Positions 1 to 8,410 of a stretch of 64,000 nucleotides of DNA are shown one piece after another (position 1 is the first letter of the stretch; the number at the start of each line of letters is the position of its first letter). Under the pieces are notes generated by a model. It saw only the letters and a list, made by a program, of their open reading frames with translations, was not told where the DNA came from and did not search any database. The stretch is taken from positions 32,676 to 96,675 of the IMG/VR virus record IMGVR_UViG_3300017934_000005; one strand, given 5' to 3'. A program made the position numbers and the translations under genes. The DNA comes from a virus.

Positions 1-1
1 C

Positions 2-1894
2 GGCCAAGCCGATTTTTTACAGCGTAAGGAGCAAGAACAGAGAGCCAATATTCCTGTTGAACCTAGTGCGGCGAAACGATATATGAGCGGTTTGTACGCA
101 ACCACACTCGGCCCAATGGCAGGTATTGGTCGAGAACTGATGGAAAAGAATGGTGATCTAATTGCTCAGGCTGCGTCTGATTATCGAGCCGGCAATCATT
201 TGCGGGCCTTCACTAAGCTCGCTTCTCTTGCGGCACCTATTTCGCCGGAAAATCCAGAAATTCAGACTGCTTCAGGTGTCGTTCAGGGCGCGATAAAGTC
301 TATGAACGATGAGTGGGGTAGAGGCATTGCACTTGGTCACCAGGGACGATATTCAGAAGCCGCTGGTCATTTGCTTGCCAGCGTGATCCCGTTTATGGGT
401 CCTGCTGCGGCTCATGCCGGCGAGAGAATGGGCGAAGGTGATATTGCTGGTGGTTTGGGAGAGGCAACTGGATTGGTTTCAACCGCAGTGAGCCCGGAAG
501 CAGCAGCTAGGGTTGTGCCAACTGTGGCTCGGGCTGCAGCTAGAGTTACGCCTGGGGCCGTTTCTGAGGCTTTAGAGCGTTCGGCTGAAGCACGCGAGGC
601 TGCTCGGGCTGCAGAGGCTGTGGAGGAGAAACCCGCTGTTGCAGGCAAGATTATCCAGGAAACCGATCCGAAGAGACTTACGGCCACAACGCGAGCCTTG
701 GGTGCTGTGGATACAACCGGTGTTAAGACTTACTCAGATTTGGCAGATACATTGGATGCCAAGATCAAGGAGAATGTGGCTAAGGTTGACGCGGCTCTTG
801 AGCCTAAAACTGGTGCGCCGCTTCCTGTCTTCAAGGGCACCGATCTAGATCGTACAATTCCAGTGGAAGGAGCCACGCCGCGAGTTGTAAATCCAGTCCG
901 AGATGCTTTGACTCAGATGCGGGATTTTTATGAAAAGACCAATGATGACGCTGAAGCCGCTCGCGTTGAAGGTTTGCAGAATAAGTTTGAGAGAACCGGA
1001 CTTTCACTCAAGGAAATTAACGATGTCGCCAGAGAGCATGGTTCGGAGCTTAGTGCTTTTAGTCCTGTGACCGGAGAATTAGCATCCGGCTTAGGCAGAC
1101 AGGCTGCAGAGAACACTCGCGCTGGTGTCAAGGATGTTATCCATAGATTTACTGATGATAAGACACGAGCCCTGGATGCTCAGACAAGTGATTTGATCAC
1201 AGCTAAAGACTTGACTCGGGATATGGAGCAACAGGTTCTTAAGTTGGAACAGAAAATTCAAGAAGCCGGCTGGGGTCAAAGATTAGCTAAATTTGTAAAG
1301 AGAACCGGTCCCGGTATGGCGGGTGGTCTACTTGCCGGTCCAATTTTAGGTATGGGCCATGTGGCTGGAGCGCTTACAGGCGGTATCTTGAATATGGTTA
1401 TCGAAGGTATGCTGGATAAGACTGGTAATCTGAATGCGGTTAAGTTACAAGCTAGATTACCAAAACTCTTGGGAGAGTTTCGGCGATTGAATGCATTGTC
1501 GCCTGAAAAGGCTCTGAGAGAATTACCGAAGGTTATTCAGGGTCCTAGTCCAGAGCCTCCTAAGGGTCCTACTCCAACCCCAACACCCGGAGGCGGCGCT
1601 GCTCCTGCCGCTCCTGCGGCCGAAGAAGAACCTGAAATTGAAATAGTTGAACCGGGAAGAGTAACGCTTGGTGGTAGTGGCGAGAGTGCTGCGTCTCAAG
1701 AAGCTATCAGTAGGCTCCGGGCTGAAGCAGGCAGGGGTATTAAGCGTTTCCGAGTCGATACGCGGTCGGGAAATCGGGTTCCACTGATTGGTGTGGATGC
1801 TATCGACGCTAAGCCCGGACCCTACGATAGAATCATAATGCGTGATGCCGAAGGACGCGAAGTCACTTTGGATCGTGGTCAGAAAGCTGCTTAA
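2..1894 (+). CDS. Large Ala/Gly-rich protein, 5'-truncated by the window edge; probably virion-associated
   Basis: The frame is open from base 2, so the gene starts outside the window; the first internal ATG is at 83. The visible part is about 630 residues. It has a Gly/Ala-rich hydrophobic stretch (about residues 110-180 from the ATG at 83), long charged helices, a second Gly-rich hydrophobic stretch (about 410-455), a Pro-rich linker (about 500-530) and a compact acidic/basic C-terminus. This resembles internal virion or membrane-penetrating proteins of phages, but no diagnostic motif is seen. It is the only long plus-strand gene here and converges on the minus-strand block, 6 bp from the next stop codon. 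Coding: confident. Function: inference. Confidence 0.7.
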   Translation, partial: GQADFLQRKEQEQRANIPVEPSAAKRYMSGLYATTLGPMAGIGRELMEKNGDLIAQAASDYRAGNHLRAFTKLASLAAPISPENPEIQTASGVVQGAIKSMNDEWGRGIALGHQGRYSEAAGHLLASVIPFMGPAAAHAGERMGEGDIAGGLGEATGLVSTAVSPEAAARVVPTVARAAARVTPGAVSEALERSAEAREAARAAEAVEEKPAVAGKIIQETDPKRLTATTRALGAVDTTGVKTYSDLADTLDAKIKENVAKVDAALEPKTGAPLPVFKGTDLDRTIPVEGATPRVVNPVRDALTQMRDFYEKTNDDAEAARVEGLQNKFERTGLSLKEINDVAREHGSELSAFSPVTGELASGLGRQAAENTRAGVKDVIHRFTDDKTRALDAQTSDLITAKDLTRDMEQQVLKLEQKIQEAGWGQRLAKFVKRTGPGMAGGLLAGPILGMGHVAGALTGGILNMVIEGMLDKTGNLNAVKLQARLPKLLGEFRRLNALSPEKALRELPKVIQGPSPEPPKGPTPTPTPGGGAAPAAPAAEEEPEIEIVEPGRVTLGGSGESAASQEAISRLRAEAGRGIKRFRVDTRSGNRVPLIGVDAIDAKPGPYDRIIMRDAEGREVTLDRGQKAA

Positions 1895-1900
1895 TGATTG

Positions 1901-2110
1901 TCATAAGTTGTGTGCAGCGGCGGTTCCTAGACCAAGAATTTTTCCTGCTACACACATCTTGTTAAATAATTCTTTGCACTCTTTTTCGGCGAGTGAAAAA
2001 ATCGCACCGGAGGAGAGATAGATTGTATGGTCAGTGTCATTGATGGCTACAAGATTTTCCAAGTTAAAATAGAAGAGTTGGCCATCCGAGTTTCGTGTTT
2101 GGATAAACAT
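1901..2110 (-). CDS. Hypothetical protein (69 aa)
   Basis: Not recognised. A soluble beta-rich N-terminus (FYFNLENL, TIYLSSGAIFSL) is followed by an acidic helix, consistent with a small globular phage protein. It is the last gene of the long minus-strand block and its start overlaps the stop of the upstream gene by 1 nt. Confidence 0.6.
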   Translation of the reverse strand: MFIQTRNSDGQLFYFNLENLVAINDTDHTIYLSSGAIFSLAEKECKELFNKMCVAGKILGLGTAAAHNL

Positions 2111-2310
2111 TAGCGAGTGACACCGACAGTGACGGTTTCTTTTTCTCCGGTCCCGCCTTCGACAGGTTTGTTCTCTTTGGAGGCTTCGGGATTATATCCT
2201 TCCCACATCGCGTCCCATTTTTCTTGACTCACGGCTTCGCCCATCGGCCTGAACTGAGCCCGACTCGCACCAGACGCTAATCGATCACCGCCGCCGTTCT
2301 GTAATTGCAT
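2110..2310 (-). CDS. Hypothetical low-complexity protein (66 aa)
   Basis: Not recognised. A hydrophilic, Gly/Glu-rich, probably disordered peptide with one aromatic patch (WDAMWEGY). It sits tightly between neighbours (1-nt overlap downstream, 1-nt gap upstream), which is the main support for it being real. Confidence 0.5.
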   Translation of the reverse strand: MQLQNGGGDRLASGASRAQFRPMGEAVSQEKWDAMWEGYNPEASKENKPVEGGTGEKETVTVGVTR

Positions 2311-2311
2311 T

Positions 2312-2755
2312 TTAATCCTCCCTTATTGTGTCAAGACTTACTTCTGCGATCTGATCCCCATCAAACCAGGTCAAGTATCCACAATCCACAGCCCAGAATC
2401 CGTTTCTTTTCATAGCTGCGATATCACTAGTTGCGTGATCCACGCTTACCTGCGTTCTTACCAGGCGAGGCATACAACCAGGTGGACACTTGAGCATCAC
2501 ATAGGCTCGAATTGGAAGTTCGTGTAACCCCAATTGTCTGCGAAGTCGAGCCTCCATCATCATCGGAGACTGAAGGAACCTATCGAAGTTTTTACGGTAA
2601 ATTTCTTCGCAGGCTATGCACTGCTCCTGAAGGATGTTATGTGGACATAGGGTCCGCTGGCGTTCCTCTTCCAGCAGACGATCTAGTAGCTTCTCCTCGT
2701 GTTCCTTCCTGATTTTCTGCTGCAGCAACTTGCGTCTGTGTCTTGCGGCGTTCAT
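2312..2755 (-). CDS. Cys-containing hypothetical protein (147 aa)
   Basis: The N-terminus is a highly basic/acidic helix (about residues 5-35) followed by a small cluster CPHN-x5-CIAC that may bind zinc. The C-terminal half is mixed alpha/beta with further Cys residues (KCPPGC, VDCGY). Family not recognised. It lies in the tight minus-strand series. Confidence 0.6.
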   Translation of the reverse strand: MNAARHRRKLLQQKIRKEHEEKLLDRLLEEERQRTLCPHNILQEQCIACEEIYRKNFDRFLQSPMMMEARLRRQLGLHELPIRAYVMLKCPPGCMPRLVRTQVSVDHATSDIAAMKRNGFWAVDCGYLTWFDGDQIAEVSLDTIRED

Positions 2756-2779
2756 GGGCCTCTTTTGCGATTCGAAGTG

Positions 2780-3028
2780 TCATGTTTTCGGTCCTACTTT
2801 CAAAGCTTCCAAATCAAAATGTGAGACATATTCCTCGATGAATTTTTCTGCGCCTCCGCCTCGCCTTTCCGGGATGACCCACTCGTAAGCAACGAATTCT
2901 TTGTTATCGAGAGTGATTACTTCCGCCTTAGTAATAAGTACACATTCACCAGCAAATTGGTTCCAAGGCCACTCTGTAATTCGAACCATATCACCGGGTT
3001 TGTACAATGGTGTCAATTGGTCCACCAA
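2780..3028 (-). CDS. Small beta-rich protein, possibly SH3/KOW-like (82 aa)
   Basis: It begins with a pattern (YKPGDMVRITEWPW, then ECVLITKAE) typical of small SH3-like barrels that open with a GD-x-V strand. No catalytic motif. The start overlaps the 3' end of the cupin gene by 16 nt. The fold assignment is inference. Confidence 0.6.
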   Translation of the reverse strand: MVDQLTPLYKPGDMVRITEWPWNQFAGECVLITKAEVITLDNKEFVAYEWVIPERRGGGAEKFIEEYVSHFDLEALKVGPKT

Positions 3029-3714
3029 CTCAGTGCTTTCTGTGTTGCGAGTTTGATTTCAGCCGGCGTAGCTGTTCGAGGAGCAGCATCAACCCAGTCT
3101 CCGTCGCCGCGCCAGAAAATGCGGGCATGTTCGCGGTCGGGAGTGAAAGTACGGGTCACGATTGTGATGGTGCCGTCGAGCGGAAAACTTTCGTGAATTT
3201 CATCCTTGTACTGCATGTAATTGCTTCCGGCTCTGTATTCTTCTTCAACGGCGCATTCTACACAAACTTTTTTAGAGTCCTCTGTTTTGAAAGCGCCTTC
3301 TCCGCATTTAATTGTGGCGGTATTGAATAATTCGATCAGGCCAGCATCTCGGCCGGCTCGAAAGGTTGAATTATCTTCCGTAATTGGTTGACCGAAGAAA
3401 TCCTTATCCAAGATTGTATAGCGTCTTTGCCTGTAGACGCCGGCAATGACTTGGGAATAGAGATGCCAGGGATGATCATGGATTGGCGATACACCAGGAA
3501 TCTTGAAATCGGAAATCCAGATGTGGAGTCGAACTGCGTCATTTAGATAGGTTCGAATCATGCCGAGTCCCTGTACGGACCACTTCAGATCGTAAGGGCT
3601 CTTGAGAACGGTTTCGACCAAGAGTCGAATCAGGTCAAACTCTTTGGTGAAGTTAGGTCTACTGACATTTGTGATGATTCGAGGACAACTTAACTCTAGG
3701 GGTTCTGTACTCAC
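3013..3714 (-). CDS. Cupin-fold protein, cysteine-dioxygenase-like
   Basis: 233 aa. The signature is IHDHPW at about residue 77, a cupin metal-binding H-x-H, followed about 15 residues later by GVYRQRRY. A second set of beta strands with a His (IHESF, about 170) could supply the third ligand. Cupins of the cysteine-dioxygenase group bind a mononuclear metal and oxidise small thiols. Whether this protein is an enzyme or only a metal-binding fold cannot be read from sequence. Translationally coupled: its start overlaps the stop of the upstream gene (ATGA). Confidence 0.55.
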   Translation of the reverse strand: MSTEPLELSCPRIITNVSRPNFTKEFDLIRLLVETVLKSPYDLKWSVQGLGMIRTYLNDAVRLHIWISDFKIPGVSPIHDHPWHLYSQVIAGVYRQRRYTILDKDFFGQPITEDNSTFRAGRDAGLIELFNTATIKCGEGAFKTEDSKKVCVECAVEEEYRAGSNYMQYKDEIHESFPLDGTITIVTRTFTPDREHARIFWRGDGDWVDAAPRTATPAEIKLATQKALSWWTN

Positions 3715-4046
3715 TCTTCCTCCGAGATGTAAGACTCTACCGAAACGGTCTCCGGCACTTGCCCGAGTTGTTCTTTCTTCCTGGCATTGATATGTTGTAA
3801 CTTCTCCTTGGCTTCGGTCGAGATTGCCTTGCCAGGAATGACGGCAATCCGGTAATACTTCTCGATGAGTCGTCCTTTGTCAATCCAGTCCGTGATCAAC
3901 TTGATGGCTTCGTGCTTGTTGTATTCTCCGAACGGGGCTTCATTGTTAGCCTGTATGCGAGCCCCATGACGATACGCCGGCCAGTTATCTAGAGTCTTGA
4001 CCCAACCTTCGGGCTTACGTTCCCAGACTATTCCCTCTGTGATCAT
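3711..4046 (-). CDS. Hypothetical protein (111 aa)
   Basis: Not recognised. A soluble alpha/beta protein whose C-terminal third is a charged helix (KEKLQHINARKKEQLG) with an acidic tail. ATGA overlaps with both neighbours show it is part of one polycistronic unit. Confidence 0.6.
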   Translation of the reverse strand: MITEGIVWERKPEGWVKTLDNWPAYRHGARIQANNEAPFGEYNKHEAIKLITDWIDKGRLIEKYYRIAVIPGKAISTEAKEKLQHINARKKEQLGQVPETVSVESYISEEE

Positions 4047-4195
4047 TTAACTAGTGGCAAGGGAATCAGAGTCCCGACTAAACTGCCGCCTGCAAATGCG
4101 ATAACGAATCCTATATAAGAATGAAATGACGAGGCTGTGGTTAGGAATAATATCGCCGCAAATGCAGCGGATAGTCGAATAAGTTTGTTTTTCAT
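4043..4195 (-). CDS. Small two-helix membrane protein (50 aa)
   Basis: The start is placed at 4195 because this ATG overlaps the TGA of the upstream 56-aa gene (ATGA); the longer frame from 4231 would overlap that gene more. The protein has a basic N-terminus (MKNKLIR) and two hydrophobic segments (about residues 8-22 and 26-45), so it is probably inserted in the inner membrane. Function unknown. Confidence 0.55.
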   Translation of the reverse strand: MKNKLIRLSAAFAAILFLTTASSFHSYIGFVIAFAGGSLVGTLIPLPLVK

Positions 4196-4362
4196 TGCTT
4201 TTCTAACTCCTCTTTCCCCTTCACAGCCCATTGAGTGGGCGCAAAGGTGACTTTGCGGTTCTGGGTATCCTTCGTGGCTCTATCCACAGCATCTGCGGCG
4301 CTATCGGCCGGCACCGTGATTTTCTCTTTGTGAACGAGTGTGACTTCGTATAGATTCGGCAT
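4192..4362 (-). CDS. Small hypothetical protein (56 aa)
   Basis: Begins MPNLYEVTLVHKEKITVPAD, preceded by a strong AAAAAAGGAG ribosome-binding site 5 nt before the ATG. A beta-strand N-terminus, then a helix beginning DSAADAVDRA, as in small domains that accept a modified or processed substrate. Not recognised. Coupled to the membrane-protein gene downstream by an ATGA overlap. Confidence 0.6.
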   Translation of the reverse strand: MPNLYEVTLVHKEKITVPADSAADAVDRATKDTQNRKVTFAPTQWAVKGKEELEKQ

Positions 4363-4374
4363 GGTTCTCCTTTT

Positions 4375-4515
4375 TTAGACTAACATTCCAACCAAAATAC
4401 CGCCTATCACAGCTAAAACGGTTGCTGCTACCTTATCGTGAGTTATCCCCGCCACAGTTAAACAGGGTATTGATGTAAGAGCTACAAATATCCTTATGGT
4501 TTTAGAACGGATCAT
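4375..4515 (-). CDS. Small membrane protein (46 aa)
   Basis: Two hydrophobic segments (about residues 9-24 and 29-46) around a short polar turn (THDK), and a basic N-terminus. It starts at an ATG overlapping the TGA of the upstream 55-aa gene. Not recognised. Confidence 0.5.
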   Translation of the reverse strand: MIRSKTIRIFVALTSIPCLTVAGITHDKVAATVLAVIGGILVGMLV

Positions 4516-4679
4516 TTGATCACCTTGATGGCGGTGATTTCGAATTCGAACAAACGGCTTTTAATGTCTTCTGTTAGGGGCTGAACTTTGCCCATGATAT
4601 CGTTAATCAAAGCTTCTGGTGTCGGTCTAGCGCCGTTGTTTGGATGGAAATCTCGTTCGAGTTCGATTGTGACCTTCAT
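4512..4679 (-). CDS. Small hypothetical protein (55 aa)
   Basis: Strong GGGAGG ribosome-binding site 6 nt before the ATG. It begins with a beta strand (MKVTIELERDF), has a central amphipathic helix and ends in a second strand (FEFEITAIKVIK). Not recognised. Overlaps both neighbours by 4 nt. Confidence 0.6.
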   Translation of the reverse strand: MKVTIELERDFHPNNGARPTPEALINDIMGKVQPLTEDIKSRLFEFEITAIKVIK

Positions 4680-4885
4680 TTTTTCCTCCCGAGTGCGTTT
4701 GCGATCTGAATTGCTTTAGCGTAAACTTGTACAGCGTAGCGTGCATCCGATATACCGGGTTGTCGGTATATCATGATCGGAGGAGTCATTAGTACGTTAA
4801 AAATTTTCCGGGTTTTTGCCATGTGTTTGTTGACACGTTTTTCTATTTCAGACCCGCTTCCGATGCCTCCGCGTTCTCTGCTCAC
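4676..4885 (-). CDS. Basic hypothetical protein (69 aa)
   Basis: Lys/Arg-rich with a Gly-rich N-terminus, so it may contact nucleic acid; no motif seen. A downstream start (MAKTRKIFNV) is possible. ATGA overlaps on both sides. Confidence 0.55.
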   Translation of the reverse strand: MSRERGGIGSGSEIEKRVNKHMAKTRKIFNVLMTPPIMIYRQPGISDARYAVQVYAKAIQIANALGRKK

Positions 4886-5079
4886 GTTCCTACCCCATTC
4901 AGCCAGGCGATGGCGGTTTCAGTTTCGTATTCCCAATCCTTGTAACGCTCTAGGGCATCTCGGGTGTCGTGATCGAACGGCATCCGGCGAAGTTGTTGCT
5001 CCGCCCTAGCGATAGCGTCTCTGGCATTACTCAAGCTGGTATCCAAGAGCTTGCGGATTACGTCTCGTGGATTTTTCAT
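4882..5079 (-). CDS. Small helical protein (65 aa) coupled to integrase
   Basis: Start chosen at the ATG that overlaps the integrase stop (ATGA, 5079); the longer frame to 5118 lies inside the integrase gene. Two charged helices (about residues 3-30 and 36-60) with Arg-rich faces. It sits directly after the integrase, where accessory recombination factors are sometimes found, but no excisionase motif is visible. Confidence 0.55.
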   Translation of the reverse strand: MKNPRDVIRKLLDTSLSNARDAIARAEQQLRRMPFDHDTRDALERYKDWEYETETAIAWLNGVGT

Positions 5080-5972
5080 ACTGGTAACTCGAATCCCAGG
5101 CCGGCTTTCTCGGCCCATTGTTTACGAGCGATCAGGTTGTTTTCAAACTTCACATATCGGCCGGCGACTCCGGGGATCGAGTGGCCGAGCCAATAAGAGC
5201 TTAGACCCTGGGGTACATTCTGGGACTCCAGGTGCGTGCGGCGAAAGCGACGGAATGCATGGAACCCGGTATTAAGCCCGGCACGATCCTGGAGATGGTT
5301 GTAGGCAGTGCGTTCGTCTACCGGGAAGAGTCGCCCTTCGCGCCAGATCACTTCTTTGTTCAGGTAGGCGTTCAGAACCGGGTCTAGGTCCACTTGCCGG
5401 TAGCCGGCTTCAGTCTTGGGGCTATCCTGAATCTTGCCGTCCACCAGGGTAGAATTTACACGGATAATAGCCTGGTCTCGATCCCAGTCCTGGGCTTGGA
5501 GCGCCAAGGCTTCTCCGACGCGGAGCCCGGAGCCGGCCAGGAGTGCCAGGAAGCCGTGGATATAGCTCCCGAAGTGCTGAGCCCGGCTAATAGCCTCTTG
5601 GAGCCCTTCCCGGCCTATTGTAGGGGCGTTGACATCCTCATCCCGGACCACAGGAAGGTCGATAAATTCATTGTTCCAGGTCCGGGGATATAGTTGGTTC
5701 CCGTTGGGGTCTACGGCCGAGGCCACAATCTTCTTCACGAGTCCCACCACAGCCGTGACCGTGGTGGGTGCCAGGCGCGGATGAATCTGGGCCACGAATG
5801 CTTTCAAGGTGCCGTTTTCGACATCCTTGAGATTCGCTTTACCCAGGTACGGCAGAACCCAGTTGTCCAGATAGCTCCGATAGGCTTTGATCGTCTTGGC
5901 CTTGGCGGGCTCACGGCGACGGGTCTGAATCTGGTCCATGAAGACCTGAGCTTGTTCACTCATCCGTATCAT
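5076..5972 (-). CDS. int: Tyrosine recombinase / phage integrase
   Basis: 298 aa. An N-terminal SAM-like core-binding domain (about residues 5-90) is followed by the catalytic domain. Visible catalytic residues: Arg in GSGLRVGEALAL, Lys in SPKTEAGYRQ, H-x-x-R in HAFRRFRR, His in WLGHS and the Tyr nucleophile in GRYVKF. The full set suggests an active enzyme that would recombine phage DNA with a host att site, so this phage or its ancestor was temperate. No att site could be identified. A strong sigma70-type promoter lies immediately upstream. The start may be 5963 (MSEQ), because the predicted transcription start is almost at the first ATG. Confidence 0.93.
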   Translation of the reverse strand: MIRMSEQAQVFMDQIQTRRREPAKAKTIKAYRSYLDNWVLPYLGKANLKDVENGTLKAFVAQIHPRLAPTTVTAVVGLVKKIVASAVDPNGNQLYPRTWNNEFIDLPVVRDEDVNAPTIGREGLQEAISRAQHFGSYIHGFLALLAGSGLRVGEALALQAQDWDRDQAIIRVNSTLVDGKIQDSPKTEAGYRQVDLDPVLNAYLNKEVIWREGRLFPVDERTAYNHLQDRAGLNTGFHAFRRFRRTHLESQNVPQGLSSYWLGHSIPGVAGRYVKFENNLIARKQWAEKAGLGFELPV

Positions 5973-5978
5973 GGCTAT

Positions 5979-6007
5979 AAATTACCAGATTCGCTGGACG
6001 TTGTCAA
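5979..6007 (-). promoter_or_regulatory. Sigma70-type promoter of the integrase gene
   Basis: On the minus strand: TTGACA, a 17-bp spacer ending in TGG, then TAATTT. The same arrangement recurs at 14890, 27003 and 58399. The -10 box ends only 6 nt before the first ATG, so the transcript would be leaderless or nearly so. Confidence 0.7.
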
Positions 6008-6354
6008 GAACTTTTTTTCCAAGTCAGCGTTGTTGGACAGGGAACGAATAGATACTGTGCAAGCATTGTTCGCGCTCGGCTTCGAGGCTTCGGCCAGTAG
6101 GATTTAACTTGAACGACAGCGAGAACGTATTTTTTCTTTGCAGTACGTTGAAATTTTTCCGCATCCGGCCGTGTAGAGAAGAATTGAAATCCAGCACGAT
6201 ATCGTCGCTGATTTGAGGCTCCTGGATTATGAACCCAGCGCATCTTTGCTTTGAGCCAAGTATTTCGTGGCACAAGTGTACTACCTTCGTGGGCATGATA
6301 GAGAAATTGAAGAGAGCCCCTTTGATGAATGCGAAAAAGTTTATAAGCAGTCAC
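6004..6354 (-). CDS. Basic hypothetical protein (116 aa)
   Basis: Strongly basic (pI clearly above 10 by composition) with aromatic residues, suggesting nucleic-acid contact. Not recognised. A second frame over 6024-6296 was rejected as a shadow. The 3' end runs to the integrase promoter, so it is the last gene of its transcription unit. Confidence 0.5.
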   Translation of the reverse strand: MTAYKLFRIHQRGSLQFLYHAHEGSTLVPRNTWLKAKMRWVHNPGASNQRRYRAGFQFFSTRPDAEKFQRTAKKKYVLAVVQVKSYWPKPRSRARTMLAQYLFVPCPTTLTWKKSS

Positions 6355-6356
6355 GT

Positions 6357-6749
6357 TTAATTTCCGGTCGCATCCGGCTCGGGCTCAATAAAGTAGGTGT
6401 CATGAATCTTGAGTCCAATCGGCCGATTGATGTTCTCGACTTGGCCGAGTCTTTGGGAACGATCCAGGTATTTTGCCATCTTGCGCCGTTTCGCGTTCTT
6501 GGCCTCCAGAAGTTCCCAGGGACTGATTTCAGGAAGTTCACCAATGTCTGTGAGAACGTCTAGGACTCCGAGCAAGTCATTGACTTCGGCTCGAAGTTTT
6601 TCTGCGTTACTCGGAGCTTCGAAGTTTTCTCCTGCGCCTTTTAGCCAGCGGCAGTCCTTGCCAAACTGCATCTGTTTCGAAATTACCTGAGAAATTTCAG
6701 CGCATTCTTCCGCGAGCTTGTTCAAGTAATACTGACGAATTGTCATCAT
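6357..6749 (-). CDS. MazG-like nucleotide pyrophosphohydrolase-related protein
   Basis: 130 aa. The N-terminal helix (LNKLAEECAEISQVISK) carries the E-x-x-E pattern of all-alpha NTP pyrophosphohydrolases, followed by AEVNDLLGVLDVL with the second acidic set (E-x2-D). MazG-like enzymes hydrolyse NTPs or dNTPs to NMP and PPi; phage versions can alter the nucleotide or alarmone pool. The C-terminal part is divergent. Its start overlaps the PP2C gene downstream in the operon order. Confidence 0.7.
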   Translation of the reverse strand: MMTIRQYYLNKLAEECAEISQVISKQMQFGKDCRWLKGAGENFEAPSNAEKLRAEVNDLLGVLDVLTDIGELPEISPWELLEAKNAKRRKMAKYLDRSQRLGQVENINRPIGLKIHDTYFIEPEPDATGN

Positions 6750-7498
6750 GATACTCTCACCAGGATCGCGGTCGCGTTGTCGTTAGTAGGAGTTCGTGTG
6801 GCACGAGTCACGAGTTCAGGAGCTTCGGCTCCGGCATCGATGAGGCCGGCGATTACGTCTCCCTCGCTAATGTTGTGATGGCTCGGATCAAGGACTCCAT
6901 CCGAGGCCACTAGCGCCCAATCTCCGTACTCACCGAACGGAAGGGAACGAATCTCAGGCTCGTGGCTGAGAAATTTTAGGTTAGTGTCGCCTAAGGCTCT
7001 AGTCATTTGCAGACCAGGACTATAGTCATCGGGATACATGCCAGTATGGAGGGGTTGACAAACGTAGCCGCCTTGATAGATTGCACCACGCATGACCGCA
7101 TCTTCGCGTTCCTCCGGGTTAGAACGTGCGTTATGATCGGGTCCGATGAAAATCTCGTTGCCCGACTTCACGATCACAGGACTGTCGCCCAAGACCGCGA
7201 CGAAGATCAATGGCGCAGATTTGGGCAAATAGATCAGGGAGAGAGTGGTTCCGGCCTCCATCTCACAGGTCTGCAGATCGAGGCTGTGGTAGAGTTCTCT
7301 GATCTGGGTCTCCGGGTTCGGGTTGTCATGGAGAATCCATTTTTGGTGAATCCAGTTCTTAATCTCTTTACTGGCAGCGTCACCGCCGTGGCCGTCTGCA
7401 ACCCACACAAGCGTGCCGGTATAGAATTCTTCGATCCCAAATGTGTCTTCTTGATATTCCCGATGACCCTGGGCTTGAGCTTGACTATAGATTTTCAC
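6746..7498 (-). CDS. PP2C-type Ser/Thr protein phosphatase
   Basis: 250 aa, the size of a bare PP2C domain. Visible motifs: R-x-x-QED near residue 15 (REYQEDTFG), VADGHGG near 34 (metal-binding Asp), TTLSLIYL, LGDSPV, ALGD, ALVASDGVLD near 200 and DNATAILV at the C-terminus. These provide the acidic residues for two Mn/Mg ions, so it should be active. It would remove phosphate from Ser/Thr of host or phage proteins in the cytoplasm. PP2C genes are uncommon in phages. No kinase was found here, so the target is unknown. Confidence 0.9.
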   Translation of the reverse strand: MKIYSQAQAQGHREYQEDTFGIEEFYTGTLVWVADGHGGDAASKEIKNWIHQKWILHDNPNPETQIRELYHSLDLQTCEMEAGTTLSLIYLPKSAPLIFVAVLGDSPVIVKSGNEIFIGPDHNARSNPEEREDAVMRGAIYQGGYVCQPLHTGMYPDDYSPGLQMTRALGDTNLKFLSHEPEIRSLPFGEYGDWALVASDGVLDPSHHNISEGDVIAGLIDAGAEAPELVTRATRTPTNDNATAILVRVS

Positions 7499-7988
7499 GG
7501 GGTTCTGCCTTGTCTAGGTTAAAACGGTCATTATCGATTTCGACTATTTGTCCGATTCGTGCCATGTATTTTCCAGTAGGAAGCAGGGCTCCGTTCATTT
7601 TTCGAAACATTATTTTGTAGATGGGTCCTCGCTTCCTCAGAATCATTTTGATGTCAATCACTTCGGGGTTCTTCTTGTCCTTCTCTTCTTGGTAACGATT
7701 CGCGCAAGGTTTGCCCTCGTTGCGGCCGAAGAAACCATCGCCACATCCGCAATAGATACACAGATCATACATGCCTCCGAAGGCGTGGGGATACTTTTTG
7801 CGTTCCTCGGCCTCGCAGTTAGCAGCCAGGATCGCTTCTCTGGTAGCTACCCAAGTCTTGAATTCCTTATATTCATTGTGATCCAGGTTCATGATAACCT
7901 TGGCGAAGAAACCGAATTCTGTTGCTATACTTCCGTCATAGTGATAGGTGTGAAAATTTGTAATTCCATCATGTTGTTGCGATGCCAT
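7485..7988 (-). CDS. Hypothetical protein with a Cys-rich zinc-binding segment (167 aa)
   Basis: A central CIYCGCGDG...GKPC cluster (about residues 77-95) could bind zinc. The N-terminal half is acidic and helical, the C-terminal half beta-rich and basic. Family not recognised. Overlaps the PP2C start by 14 nt. Confidence 0.6.
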   Translation of the reverse strand: MASQQHDGITNFHTYHYDGSIATEFGFFAKVIMNLDHNEYKEFKTWVATREAILAANCEAEERKKYPHAFGGMYDLCIYCGCGDGFFGRNEGKPCANRYQEEKDKKNPEVIDIKMILRKRGPIYKIMFRKMNGALLPTGKYMARIGQIVEIDNDRFNLDKAEPRENL

Positions 7989-8229
7989 AACTCTCCTTTA
8001 CTTTCTTCATGATTTCGATAGAGACGTACTCAGGAAGCAAGGCTTCCTCGTTAATCTCATGCTCCTCAAATTTGCCAAAGTCGCCAGCAACCTTGAGTTG
8101 ATTCTTGACTTCCTGGACGAAGTCATCGAGCCACTCATTCACGACTCGAACTTGAGCTTCCAGGCTTCCGTTTGTGACGTGACCGTCATACTTAATGCCG
8201 GCTCTATGAAGTTCTTCGCTCAGGTTCAT
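7969..8229 (-). CDS. Hypothetical acidic helical protein (86 aa)
   Basis: Mostly helical with many Glu and Asp residues. Not recognised. Overlaps neighbours by 20-26 nt on both sides, as is common in this block. Confidence 0.6.
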   Translation of the reverse strand: MNLSEELHRAGIKYDGHVTNGSLEAQVRVVNEWLDDFVQEVKNQLKVAGDFGKFEEHEINEEALLPEYVSIEIMKKVKESYGIATT

Positions 8230-8410
8230 TTTTCATACCCAGTAGTTCTCGGGCAATCCCACACCAACAATTACAGTATGGATCGTTGGTTCCAAAATAG
8301 CCTTCTGCCATCGGACATGAATAGAATCCGTCTTCGCAGTCACTGTGATGTTCTGCAATTCGTTGGACGAAAGCAACTAAGTTGTCAAAATTCTCTCGGG
8401 TGAATTCCAT
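8204..8410 (-). CDS. Small Cys/His-rich protein (68 aa)
   Basis: Contains DCEDGFYSCP, then DPYCNCWCG, with a His pair (AEHHSDC): enough ligands for one zinc site. Not recognised. Tandem overlaps with both neighbours. Confidence 0.6.
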   Translation of the reverse strand: MEFTRENFDNLVAFVQRIAEHHSDCEDGFYSCPMAEGYFGTNDPYCNCWCGIARELLGMKNEPERRTS